A stretch of DNA of 64,000 nucleotides from Nematostella vectensis (lineage: Eukaryota > Cnidaria > Anthozoa > Actiniaria > Edwardsiidae). The notes under the pieces are model-generated. The model ran no database searches and was not told where the DNA came from. It saw nothing but the letters and a program-made list of their open reading frames with translations. The position numbers were made by a program, and so were the translations under genes. Within the stretch, counting starts at the first letter, position 1, and every line of letters starts with the position of its first letter. The DNA lies in NCBI RefSeq assembly GCF_932526225.1, contig NC_064048.1, positions 7,667,015-7,731,014 of the forward strand. Direction: 5' to 3'. This document shows, piece after piece, positions 9,471 to 19,645 of this stretch.

Positions 9471-10221
9471 GCTTACTCGTATCCCATTGGCTAAAAAATT
9501 AAAAGCAATTGCCGCTTCGTGTGGATTGGGCGAAACATTTTGCAAAACGATGCCTTGCAGCAGGATAAAGTGTTTTTCAAGCAAAGGCTGCGACACATCG
9601 AATTTCAATGTTGGTTGGGCGAAATATTCAATGACTCCAAAAAGCCCGGTCAAAAAAACAAACTTAGAACTTATAGAACTTTCAAAGCGACGACATACGA
9701 TTTTGAGACATACCTTTCCAACATTCAAAACCCCAACCACCGAAAAGCCCTCACCCGCCAAGATGCAAGGGTATAATATGTTAACATATGATAAAAATTA
9801 ACAACTTTTCCAACATACCATTGGCAAAGTATGGAAAATTTTGACGATCGTTGATCGTTCAGGAGTATGGCAAGTAAAAGCAACTATAGGTCTGGAAACT
9901 CTTATAGTTGCCAATAGCAACTGTTCCATCTAGATAACCTTTCTTCAACTGTTTTAATTTTGTCAGATTTTTTTTTTGTTTGAACAAAGGAATTCTTAAT
10001 TATACTGAAGGAAATGCAATGACAGCTGCTTATATTCCAGCTGTTTCGTTCTGCACATTTGCAATAATCATCTTCCATCTGAACATCCGATAACACGAGC
10101 GCACAAGAAAGAAGAAGATAAAACAAAATATAAGTGGTGCACGAAAATTGAGCCTACTTAAAAAAAATCTGGGTTACAGATTTTATAGATGGCGAGATGA
10201 AAGAAAGATCAGCTTAGAGCG
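9471..10221. other. Intergenic region between GT31 and GPCR genes
   Basis: Short overlapping ORFs (9352-9801 plus, 9465-9761 minus) have no recognisable motifs, and the plus-strand one begins inside the G-rich tract, so I do not call them. Near 9835-9905 the motifs TTGACGATCGTTGATCG and AACTCTTATAGTTGCC are small palindromic pieces. No promoter element can be fixed with confidence. Confidence 0.4.
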
Positions 10222-11202
10222 ATGATGGAATTAAGAAACTTTACCGACAAAACAGTCTTCAATTATGCTTGCTACCATTTTACCGAATGGGTCCAGGAAG
10301 GTCAGATAACGAGACCTGAGTTTATCATCATTGCAGTACTCAACGGAATCACGATTCTTCCAGCTATCCTTCTGAACGCTTTGGTACTTTTCTCAATATG
10401 GCGTACACCAACACTTCACACACCTGCCATGGTTCTGTTGTGCAACCTTGCTCTCTCTGATTTCGCGGTCGGCATCATCGCTCAACCAATAACAGTAACA
10501 TCAGTAGTGCTTGAACTCAGTCCTTCTGTAAAACCTGCATCGTTTTGCTCGATAGCAGTGTTCTATGGAATAACATCATCCCTTTTCGCAGGTGTTTCAT
10601 TACTCAGTATTACTGCGGTCGCTGTTGACAGATTTCTTGCACTTCATCTTCATCTAAGGTATCGTATGGTTGTGACTAGAAGAAGTATTATAATTTACGG
10701 TGGTATATCGTGGATCGTCTCCTCGTGTATTGCTCCGTTGTGGATTTTACTTGGAATGGATCGCTACAGCGCGATCATCAGCGGTCTTGTGGCCCTTTGC
10801 ATGGTGCTTATTGTCCTGAGCTATATACACATTTTTAAAGTCTTACAAAAACACCAAAGTCAAATAACCGCCTTGCAGAGAAGTGTTAACAAAACAAACT
10901 CAAAAAATGGGCCAAGCGGACAAACAAACATGAGACGCTACAAGAAATCAGTTATAAGTTCGTTGTACATTTATTTTGCTTTTATTTTATGTTATTTGCC
11001 GCTGTTTTCGTCATTGACGTACTACGCTGTCACGAAGGAGAACTATTTTTCACCCAGGCTAGTGCGGATGTCGACCGTGATCGTACTGGCCAACTCTGCT
11101 ACAAATCCCGCCATCTACTGCTGGAAAATTCCAGAATTACGAAATGCTGTTAGGGATACATTAGTCTGGCTCGGATGTAATCGTAGGAGAGGAGGCACCT
11201 AG
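10222..11202 (+). CDS. Class A (rhodopsin-like) G protein-coupled receptor
   Basis: A 326-aa, single-exon, seven-transmembrane receptor of the plasma membrane. The family landmarks are visible: N52 in TM1 (LLNALVL), D80 in TM2 (NLALSD), C109 at the top of TM3, DRF (136-138) in place of DRY, W164 in TM4, LCYLP (256-260) in TM6 in place of CWxP, and NPAIY (295-299) in TM7. The N-terminus has an NFT glycosylation site (residues 6-8). The link between TM4 and TM5 is very short and has no cysteine to pair with C109, a feature known in melanocortin/adenosine-type receptors. The ligand is unknown. AATAAA follows the stop at once (11205). The duplication described below starts at codon 274/275. This is the only complete copy; the tail recurs at 29235 and 50368. 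Confidence 0.92.
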   Translation: MMELRNFTDKTVFNYACYHFTEWVQEGQITRPEFIIIAVLNGITILPAILLNALVLFSIWRTPTLHTPAMVLLCNLALSDFAVGIIAQPITVTSVVLELSPSVKPASFCSIAVFYGITSSLFAGVSLLSITAVAVDRFLALHLHLRYRMVVTRRSIIIYGGISWIVSSCIAPLWILLGMDRYSAIISGLVALCMVLIVLSYIHIFKVLQKHQSQITALQRSVNKTNSKNGPSGQTNMRRYKKSVISSLYIYFAFILCYLPLFSSLTYYAVTKENYFSPRLVRMSTVIVLANSATNPAIYCWKIPELRNAVRDTLVWLGCNRRRGGT

Positions 11203-11489
11203 AATAAACAAAGTGTGAAAGAGACTTAAAGCCGCATTGTCACCAGTTTACCTCCGGTCGATTACATAACAATATTCGGTGATTTTTAACGGAAAACGCG
11301 AAAAATATTTCAAAATATTGAAAGCAGTGTGATTATTGGAAGTTTCTTTGAGGATGTGATTGATAATTCAGAGCGGATGGCCTGTTAAATATCTCGGATT
11401 TCAATAGATTCTTTTGTCTTTTAACGGTTCAGGTTTCCGTCGGACCTCCGGAAATGAACTGGTGACAATGCGGCTTTAACTATGGGTCC

Positions 11490-12990
11490 ATAGAACTACC
11501 CCTCCCCCCAAACTTTACCATATCCTCCAAATCTACCATTTGCCATTATCCTATGCCTTGGGCCATGGTACTTGCAGTGTTTAGTATCTGCTAAGTATAT
11601 GGGAGACCACCCCTCCCCCAACATACCACCAAATGCAACATCACGAGATCCTTCTTTTGCCATAGCCCTAAGCCATTTCCATGTTACTCGTGTTGCAGCG
11701 CTAAGTACCTGCTAAACACCCCTCCCCTAAACTTTTCACCATATCCACCATTTGCCATAGCCCTAAGCCATTTCCATGTTACTCGTGTTGCAGCGCTAAG
11801 TACCTGCTAAACACCCCTCCCCTAAACTTTTCACCATATCCACCATTTGCCATAGCCTTATTCCTTAGCAAAAGAACTTGCAGTGTTAAGTATCTGCTAA
11901 GTGTGGGATACCATCCCTCCCCCAAACATTTCACCAAATACACCATTGCCTATGCCTTGGCCATGGTTACTTATTTGCAGTGCTAAGTATCTACTAAGTA
12001 TGGATCAATAGAACCACCCCTCCCCCTAACTTTTCACCAAATCCACCATATGCCATAGCCCTATGCCATTGCCATGGTACTTGAGTTCCATTGCTAAGTA
12101 TCTGCTAAACACCCCTCCCCTAACTTTCCATCATATCCACCAAATCTACCATTTGCCATTATCCTATGCCTTGGGCCATGGTACTTGCAGTGCTGAGTAT
12201 CTGCACAACCCCTTCCTCAAACATTTCACCAAATGCACCATCAGGAGATCCTTCTTTTGCTATAGCCCTAAGCCATTTCCATGTTACTCGTGTTGCAGCG
12301 CTAAGTACATCTGCTAAACACCCCTCCCCTAAACTTTTCACCATATCCACCATTTGCCATAGCCCTAAGCCATTTCCATGTTACTCGTGTTGCAGCGCTA
12401 AGTACCTGCTAAACACCCCTCCCCCTAACTTTTCACCAAATCCACCAATTGCCATAGCCCTATGCCATTGCCATATTACTTGAGTTACAGTGCTAAGTAT
12501 TTACTAACCACTCCTCCCCTAACCTTTCACCAAATTCACCATTTGCAATAGCCCTATGTCATTGCCATGGTACTTGCAATGCTAAGTTTCTGCTATGGGT
12601 CAATAGAATTCCCCCCTCCCTCTAACTTTTCACCATATATCCCATTTGCCATAGCCCTATGCCATTGCCATGTTACTCGAGTTACAGTGCTAAGTATCTG
12701 CTATCTACCTCTCCCCCTAACTTTTCATCATATCCACCATTTGCCATAGCCCTATGCCATTGCCATGGTACTTGCAATGCTGAGTTTCTGCTTAGTATGG
12801 GTCCATAGAACCACCCCTCCCCTAAACTTCTCACACTTTGTGATACATACACCCTTTGCCACATAGCCCTGTCTCTTCTTTAGCTTGATACTTGTAGTGC
12901 TGAATGTATGTTATGTATTGATCCATAGAGCCACCCCTCCCCCCATTCTACAGCATTTTTATAACCATTTGGCCATTTGTCACTACAATA
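11490..12990. repeat. C/T-rich satellite, period about 110 bp (unit A)
   Basis: Degenerate tandem copies built from the blocks CCACCCCTCCCCCTAACTTT, CACCAAATCCACCATTTGCC, ATAGCCCTATGCCATTGCC and GTGCTAAGTATCTGCTAAG. Copies are 95-125 bp and differ by substitutions and lost blocks, so the array is old. ORFs in it are by-products of the repeat. Confidence 0.88.
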
Positions 12991-14434
12991 AAAAACCTTT
13001 TTCAGTCTGGGAAAGTAGGACCCCAGTTTCATTGATCTCAATGTGCTCTATTGTTTTGGGAGACGGCCTGGCAGAGATAAAAAATGGCATGAGCAAATCC
13101 TGCATGGGAGGGCGGGCGGGGCCAAAAGAAACGCCGCCAGGTTAAGCACAATAAGAGAATACAACCAGCTTGTACGCAATCCTGGACACACCCGTCCCAT
13201 CACGGGCGACTTGTAGAGACTGATGATGTTATGCTAATAACTTGCCCATATTCGCTCTAATGAGCTCAGTGAAAATAGTCTTATGTTTAAGGGTACTGAC
13301 AATTTAAGCAAAAATAGTTCTTAAAATAGGTTTTGATTTTTTACAGGCTCCTACTAAACCTGCCCATGTTACTGTATTGGAATACTATGAGCAGTGGTTA
13401 AAGTGGTGAGACTTGATACATGACCATTGCTATAGACATTGTACTGCATGGTTGAATATGTAATATTGCTTTGATGGAAGAGTGACCCTTTATAAAAGAA
13501 CCTAGTCATTTTTTTTGGCTCAACAGGTTCTTATATATTGCAGGTGCATACCCAGGATTGGCTGAGGGTTGGGGGGGGGGGGGGGGGGGTGAATGCTCAG
13601 TCATAGGTATCAGGAAAAAGCAAAAGCATATTAATATTTCTTAATAAGAAATTACCCACATTTGGGAGTGCACTCGCACCCTGTGCCTGTATTGGGGTAT
13701 TAAAATCCAAAATTTTTGCCTATAGGTTCTTATAAATGACAAATGTGGGACAGTGTTGAATCTTCCTGATTATCAGGCCTACTTAACTGGATAGTTAAGG
13801 GGGTAATCAAATCTCTCATGGAGTTTACTTTATTATTTTTTTTAAAACAATGAGACAAAAATTTTTTTAAAAAATGTAGGTTTTTGCAAAGTTAAATGTT
13901 TCCTGGCTTTTGCAGAGGGAAGGCAGTTCAAAAAACACATAATCTAGCTAAACATACTTTAAAAGCATATTACTTTACAAATAATGATAATAGAAAATCT
14001 ATTAATTACTTATGGACAGGGAGGGGGGCTCTCCCCCAAGCAGCACCCCACCCTTGTACCTGTATTTGTCAATCGCTATGTGTATAAATGGACTGAGTTT
14101 TTTTTTTGGCTTTTTGAGCCCAGTCATTTGATTTGATTAAAAATATTATTCCTTTTTTCATAAATGGTCCCTTTTTGGCTTTATGGCGTACTCCCTCCAT
14201 AGTCCATTTGTGCTCAGGTAATAGTTGATGTTTCAAATTCCCTGTAATCCAGAGATAGACTCAGACTCTGTAAATTGGTGGGTGACATTTTAATAACCTT
14301 AAGTCTTACTACACCAAAAGACACAAATCAAATTTTAAGAAAATATTTATTTATAGAAATACATTAAATCTAGTATGAGTGCTTTACCTATACCCAGGAA
14401 ATAAAACTAATAAGTTACTACCCTGGTTACTACT

Positions 14435-14500
14435 AGTTTAGTTACTACTACTCTGGTAGTAGTAACTAAACTGTTCTGGTTAATCAAACAGAACAGTTTA
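14435..14500. repeat. Perfect hairpin pair (unit A)
   Basis: AGTTTAGTTACTACTAC (14435-14451), loop TCTG, then its exact complement to 14472. The end of that stem overlaps a second inverted repeat, AAACTGTTCTG...CAGAACAGTTT, ending near 14500. The two stems share bases and exclude each other over the overlap, like a two-state switch. Both are conserved in units B and C. Confidence 0.85.
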
Positions 14501-14801
14501 AAAAAAGGCAAGTACAACTAAGGAAATAATGAAATGCTAGAACTTTGTCTAAAATAGTAACTAAATAAGAACTATGACTATGTATTCAGATTTTATCTTA
14601 TGGACATAGTGTAAGCATTCTATGAAGCAAAGGAAGCAATAAATCTAACAACCATATTATTAAAAAAAAATTATACTATTATAAAATGCTATTTCCTTTT
14701 TTCAAAAATAAATGGGTCATGTAAGGCAAAAATGGGCTCATGTTAGAATAAAACTTATGAAAGTTGAGTACTCCACCATATCCACGAGTCATTTTCCATA
14801 T

Positions 14802-14939
14802 AGAGTGGTTTTCAAAAACCTGTGAAATACTATTCAGTTTTTTAGTACTAATACACTGTAATGTCTTTGTTCTCTTTTGTCCTGGCTTTACTATTACACA
14901 ATTACACTATTGTTGCATGGGATTTTGAAAACCACTCTA
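14802..14939. mobile_element. Mariner-type MITE (unit A)
   Basis: Perfect 15-bp terminal inverted repeats GAGTGGTTTTCAAAA...TTTTGAAAACCACTC are flanked on both sides by TA, the Tc1/mariner target duplication. About 138 bp with flanks and no ORF. Confidence 0.75.
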
Positions 14940-15482
14940 ATGTATGAAAGCTGGTCTGTGGTTTAAGCTTCATATCTTGTCAATTTTTGCAGCTTTTTTA
15001 TATTGTTAAATATACCCTTGTTAAATAAAAAAATACACAGGACCCCCATCTTTAAAAAGGCCAATTTGAAGATTCTAATATGGCAATGCAATGTGTGCCC
15101 TTATTCCTAATGCAACTAATTTGAAAAGTATTAAAAATGCTGAAATAGCAAGGGAGTGTGAATACATTTATTGTACTTTTGCTCTGAAATCTAAGGCGAG
15201 GGGTTGAAATTTGTGATCTCTTAGCCCCTTTTTGTCAAGTCACTGCATCTAGCAATTCTGATGCTTTTCATTACTTGGTACTGCAAGAACATAATTCATA
15301 TTGGAAATTCTAATGCAGAAGGTCTCTAAAAGATCTAGATTTTGAGGTTTTGGTATTTGATCGTCAAAAGTTCATTCATTCTAATAATGCTTTGAAATAT
15401 CTGAATGTGTGGGACTATTCAGTTGCAGAATTTAGGCCTTTCATACACCCTGGATAACCAGACGTCCTTAGTAGGAAAGTTA

Positions 15483-16940
15483 TTATTTCTTAAGAGGACA
15501 TGATTCACCATGTATATCAAAAACACAAAATTTATCACACACAATCCTGATTTGCTTCAAAAATGGCGGTTTTGTAAGATCAACCCATTTTACAACTCTT
15601 TCTTTCATACTTTTAGATGGAAGCCCTTTAAGGTAGCCCAGCTTCTTACCAGAAAAAGTAAGAGCCAGGGCAACGTAGCCCCCATTCTTCAAACCTCTAG
15701 GGATAGCTACAAAAAGAATCTCTTCTTTTCCCCTGTATACTTTTTGTATATAAAAGAAAGGGGTTTGGACTGGGATGGTCTGGGGTGGTATGTTGAAAGA
15801 TGTACAGTGCTGATATATTTCTGTTGGATAATTAAACTTATTGCCTCTATCATCATAAGATACATATTTTGGCAGTATAGACAAGCACTGACCTTCTTCC
15901 ACTTTACCTTCAACAGGTTTTTCCTGGCTTGGTGCACGAAGACATTGAGACGGAACATTTGCTAGCTTGTCAACTATTTTCTTATACCAATCAACAGGAT
16001 AGTATCTTGATTTTTTTTCTTCAATGGTGAAATGTCCAGTTTTAGCAGTCAATCTGCTGTGTTTGTCAAGTTGATCAAATCCAAAACACTCGTTAAATTT
16101 CTTCGATTCTAAAATTTCTTGGCTTGTACTGTAAACGAAAGCGATGTGCAATGGTCCCATTAAGGCACACCCACTTATGACTTTTTTTTTCAAATGATTT
16201 TCTGGGAATTCAAAGAAAGCATGGAAAGTTCTATAGAAATTTATATGTTTTTCCGGAGCACCCTTCAACTTTTGATCAATTTCATGATTGGGAGAAATAA
16301 GGTACAGTTTTAGCGTCTTCTCAATGTTATTTGTAACGCCTTTGTCAACCTCTACAATCCCTGTTCCTTCGTTCTTCTTGTAGTTCAGAAGGACTTTGCG
16401 GATGTCTTCCCATGCTTCAAAAACCTCATACGAGTTTACACTGAAACACATGCAACGCCATATTATTGATGCCATTGCAAAAAAGAGCCAAGGAAAACCT
16501 GAATCCAGCTTGCATTTGACTTTCTTTACAGAGCCATTTTCAAAAAAGGGTTTGTAAAACTCTGAATTTAGGTGAGTCTCACCCCAACCAAACCTCTCTT
16601 CACAGTCTTTACAGAAAGCTCTAATTCCCATTTCGCTTACTGGCCCGCTAGTTCCTAGATGGAGATAACAAAACTCCTTTCGTCCAGCTTCTTTCAAAAT
16701 CGAGCGAGGGAAATAATGACCAAGCTGAGTAATTTTCTTCGTTGTGTCTTGGCAAAGAACGCAAACCGGAAGAGGTTTATTCGGATAGCATTGAAGTGTT
16801 AGTCCCGCTAGCTTTAGTAGATCACTAGATTCGACTTGTTTTTTCTTCTTCTGATCCATGACTTTTTTATACAGGTCATCATCTTCTTCGAAAGTGTTTC
16901 TAGTGCTGGCTGGTGCTGCGGGGTCTCGAGCCTCCGCCAT
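15483..16940 (-). CDS. HNH-like zinc-domain protein, copy A (predicted nuclease, unproven)
   Basis: The open frame extends to 16970, but the ATG at 16940 (AAGATGGCGG context) is the better start, giving about 485 aa. Numbered from 16970, a lysine-rich segment (36-45) precedes C70-x2-C73, H85 within GHYFPRS, and C120-x2-CEERFGW, then a conserved IIWRCM (169-174). The layout CxxC, H-x-(F/I)-P-x-x-(I/F)-L, CxxCExRF and a later WR resembles a bacterial/phage family of HNH-like proteins with a SHIIP motif (recognised from memory, not searched). The C-terminal 300 residues have no domain I can name. Single exon, no signal peptide or membrane segment. The real biochemical role is unknown; C- and H-ligated zinc binding is the safest claim. 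Confidence 0.7.
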   Translation of the reverse strand: MAEARDPAAPASTRNTFEEDDDLYKKVMDQKKKKQVESSDLLKLAGLTLQCYPNKPLPVCVLCQDTTKKITQLGHYFPRSILKEAGRKEFCYLHLGTSGPVSEMGIRAFCKDCEERFGWGETHLNSEFYKPFFENGSVKKVKCKLDSGFPWLFFAMASIIWRCMCFSVNSYEVFEAWEDIRKVLLNYKKNEGTGIVEVDKGVTNNIEKTLKLYLISPNHEIDQKLKGAPEKHINFYRTFHAFFEFPENHLKKKVISGCALMGPLHIAFVYSTSQEILESKKFNECFGFDQLDKHSRLTAKTGHFTIEEKKSRYYPVDWYKKIVDKLANVPSQCLRAPSQEKPVEGKVEEGQCLSILPKYVSYDDRGNKFNYPTEIYQHCTSFNIPPQTIPVQTPFFYIQKVYRGKEEILFVAIPRGLKNGGYVALALTFSGKKLGYLKGLPSKSMKERVVKWVDLTKPPFLKQIRIVCDKFCVFDIHGESCPLKK

Positions 16941-17281
16941 CTTGGATGATGACAACGCAGAAAAACGCACTGTATATGAGCAACAGCTTTAAATCTACAT
17001 ATGGATCTCCCGGCGACTTTTTGCTTGCATCTAACTTTTCACACACAATTTCACTAGATGTCGTGCTGAAAAGCATACCCTGGAAACCAGAGGCTCCAAG
17101 AGTTTTTGAGCGAAGCGAGATAGAAATACGTGGTTTCAGAGCTTCGAACAACCTCGTTCCCAGGGTCTTCTGGGTAATTTTCAATATGGCGTCTAGTTAA
17201 AGAACAACCTCGTTCCCAGGGTCTTCTGGGTAAATTTCAATATGGCGTCTAGCTGAAGAACAACCTCGTTCCCAGGGTCTT
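16941..17281. repeat. 5' flank of HNH-like gene with 56-61-bp tandem copies (unit A)
   Basis: From about 17145 the block AACCTCGTTCCCAGGGTC...ATATGGCGTCTAG is present two and a half times in tandem. The junctions TAAAGAACA (17198-17206) and TGAAGAACA (17254-17262) correspond to the 9-bp target site used by the Mutator-like element in units B and C, so unit A shows the empty site. The ORFs here are shadows. Confidence 0.7.
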
Positions 17282-17555
17282 CTTGCTGACCCATTTCCAC
17301 AGGTAGACCGGCTCTAGAGTATTTCAACTATGTACAAAGATCCAATATGGCGGACGGCAAGGAAGAAACGGAGTCGTGGAAGGAGGTTAAAATGCTACGT
17401 TTCTGAAATGATCAAATCTAAGACATCCTGAAACTCAAAATTGTACGTCGTTGATTTAGGAAAGTTTTATCGAACATCTGAAGGTCCCTTACAAGCAAAG
17501 CTGACAAAACAGGCTTGGCTTTTAGTATATTTCATGTTGGTATTGTTGCCGCTCC

Positions 17556-19217
17556 TTCTACTTTATTACTTTTCAACACTTTCGTATCAAGAAAAGATGA
17601 CAAAATATATATAAATCTAAATATATAAATCTAAATATAAATTAATAATAAATAGGTAATCCATAAATTCAGTCGACTTACTATATACAATAAAAATTAA
17701 AATAAATTATAAAATAAGATAATACTTAAACAATAAAAATAGCATGATAATAAAAATTAGGCGATGAACTTGTTTACGTTATTACAAAAAGATGAATAAC
17801 TATTTTCTTCTCTAAGTTCAATTGATAAATTGTTCCAATCTTTGATTGTTCTGGGAAAGAAACTATATAAATAATAATCGTGACGTGCCTTAGGCTGTAT
17901 AAATGTATTACTTGAATAACTTCGAGTATGACGCATTGAACGTTGATAATAATTAGGTATCGGCAATGCAATGCCATTATTTACTGATAAATAAAACATT
18001 TTTACACGGTGAGCCTTTCTCCTCTCACTCAGCAGATCCAAAGAAAGGGATTGTCTCATTATTGTAACACTAGAGTTCCAGTCGTAATCCCGCTTTATGA
18101 ATCTCACCGCACGTCGCTGGACTGCTTCAATCTTGTCCACTTGATCCTGTCTATAAGGGTCCCATACAGCAGCTGCATATTCTAGATGTGACCTTACAAG
18201 TGTAACATAGGCTACACGCTTGGTGACCTCAGAACATGAATACAAGTTCCTTTTTATGAATCCAAGTGTTGAGTTAGCCTTGTTTACGATCTTGTTTACT
18301 TGAAAATTCCACCGTAAATCATCAGACAGCAAAACGCCCAGGTAGGGATGCTGTTTAACACCTGAGAGTTTCTGATTATATAAAGTATAATCTTTCAGTA
18401 CTGGTGATTTATTTCTGTAGACTGACATTTTGTAACATTTGGTAGGGTTAAAAACCATTTGCCATCTTTCGGCCCATAGCCCCACTCTGTCCAAGTCCCT
18501 CTGCAAGACTAGGGTATCATCGTCATGTGTAATTTGGTGGTACAGCAGGGCATCATCCGCAAATAGTCTTAAAGTGCATTCCAAGTTCTCCTGCATGTCA
18601 TTAATAAACAGGAGGAACATCAATGGACCAAGTACAGTGCCTTGCGGCACTCCTGATGTTACGTCTACTGGTTTTGATGAAACACCGTCCACTACGACTC
18701 TTTGTGTTCTATTGGTGAGCCATGACTTAATCCATGCAAGTGTTCTACCTTGAATACCATAATACAGTAATTTACTGATCAAGCGACCATGTGCGACGTT
18801 GTCAAAGGCCTTACTGAAGTCAAGTATCAGCATGTCTATTTGACCACCGTTATCCGTATTTCGTGCCAGGTCTTCAACTGTTAATAGAAGCTGGGTTTCG
18901 CATGAATGGTTTTTGCGAAACCCGTGTTGATTTGCAAATAGGATATTATTATTCTCAAGATGCTCCATTATGTTCTTGTAGATGACATGTTCCATAAGTT
19001 TGCATAATACTGTAGTTAAAGACACCGGTCTATAATTACATGGGTCGTGCTTCACTCCTTTCTTGAATATTGGAACCACTTGTGCCTTAGTCCAGTCTTC
19101 AGGCAATTGGCCAGAACTGTATGATTGATTAAAAAGGAATGTCACGACATCTGCTATTTCTGATGCAGTTTCCTTGAGTAATGTAGTTGGTATCTTATCA
19201 GGACCGCTTGCTCTCTG
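17556..19217 (-). mobile_element. 5'-truncated non-LTR retrotransposon (CR1/L2/jockey-like)
   Basis: The insert is defined by comparison with unit C, where GTTGCCGCTCC joins TCGCTCTCTGCCG directly (60686-60710). In unit A these two halves are separated by 1.66 kb. The insert reads on the minus strand. The LINE starts at the beginning of its RT domain, so the endonuclease and ORF1 are missing. It ends with about 200 bp of A/T-rich 3' UTR without a long poly-A tail. No clear target duplication was seen. Confidence 0.85.
17757..19217 (-). pseudogene. Reverse transcriptase fragment of the LINE
   Basis: About 485 residues of non-LTR reverse transcriptase. ASGPDKIPTTLLKE opens the domain, then FKKGVKHDPCNYRPVSL, the catalytic DFSKAFDNVAH, SGVPQGTVLGPLMFL, the LFADDALLY motif with the FADD catalytic pair, and a C-terminal HLEYAAAVWDPY segment typical of the CR1/L2/jockey group. 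The frame is still open, so the copy is fairly young, but with no endonuclease or own promoter it is dead on arrival. The open frame continues to 19286 into host flank, which is not part of the gene. Confidence 0.9.
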
Positions 19218-19645
19218 TCGCTCTCTGCCGTCGTAAAAAAGAGCAAAATATGGATAAACTACTTCCACCGTATAACTAACTGGCAAAAAAAGAACCCAGA
19301 CGAAATTTCACAGAACAAGGGGATTTGTAAGTACACGACATATTTTTATAGCCGTTAGAAAACCGAAGCATTTTTCGTTATAAACATCAAAATGTGATTA
19401 TTTACGGCTTTTGCAATTCTATTTAATCCAGGAAAGCTAAAAGTACTTATTTGATATTTTTTCTTGGTATTTTTTTTGTGTGTGTGCCCCCTCCCTTGTA
19501 GTACCATATAGGGAATAAACGGAAGACTTCAAGATGATATGCATGGGTTGTTGACTTTATTATATTTGGTGGCTCCTAGAAGAGCCTTTGTTTTGTTTTC
19601 TTGATATGGCTCCTAGAAGAGGTGTTGAGTTTTGTCTGAGAGTGT
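19218..19645. other. Flank between LINE and GDQLT-type gene (unit A)
   Basis: Non-coding. Matches 60692-61121 of unit C closely (CAAAATATGGATAAACTACT; CGTTATAAACATCAAAATG). A TG-dinucleotide run lies near 19480. The imperfect repeat GGCTCCTAGAAGAG occurs twice (near 19570 and 19607). The region is absent from unit B because of its 1.6-kb deletion. Confidence 0.6.

Larger units (their letters stand above)
12991..15482. other. Non-coding stretch 3' of the HNH-like gene (unit A)
   Basis: No gene recognised. It contains a poly-G tract at 13570-13590 whose length differs in the other units, TACCCAGGATTGGCTGAGG, an A/T-rich region, a perfect hairpin (14435-14472) and a TA-flanked MITE (14802-14939). 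The matching stretches are 31025-33507 and 52045-54557. The ORF 13896-14087 recurs in all units only because the DNA is duplicated. Confidence 0.6.

Noticed and set aside
9352-9801. 149-codon plus-strand ORF downstream of GT31
   Set aside because: Begins inside a G-rich low-complexity tract; the encoded sequence is not recognisable and an equally long antisense ORF overlaps it.
12063-12864. Several short ORFs in the C/T-rich satellite
   Set aside because: They recur in B and C only because the repeat recurs; the amino-acid text is repeat-derived.
15510-15965. 151-codon ORF antisense to the HNH-like gene (also 33535-33990, 54588-55049)
   Set aside because: Conserved only because the gene on the other strand is; no start context and no motifs.
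16900-17200. 94-95 codon ORFs on both strands at the HNH gene 5' flank
   Set aside because: They lie in the promoter-side repeat block and mutually overlap; no evidence for either.
19218-19286. Upstream extension of the LINE reverse transcriptase frame
   Set aside because: Comparison with unit C shows this is host flank after the LINE's truncated 5' end.
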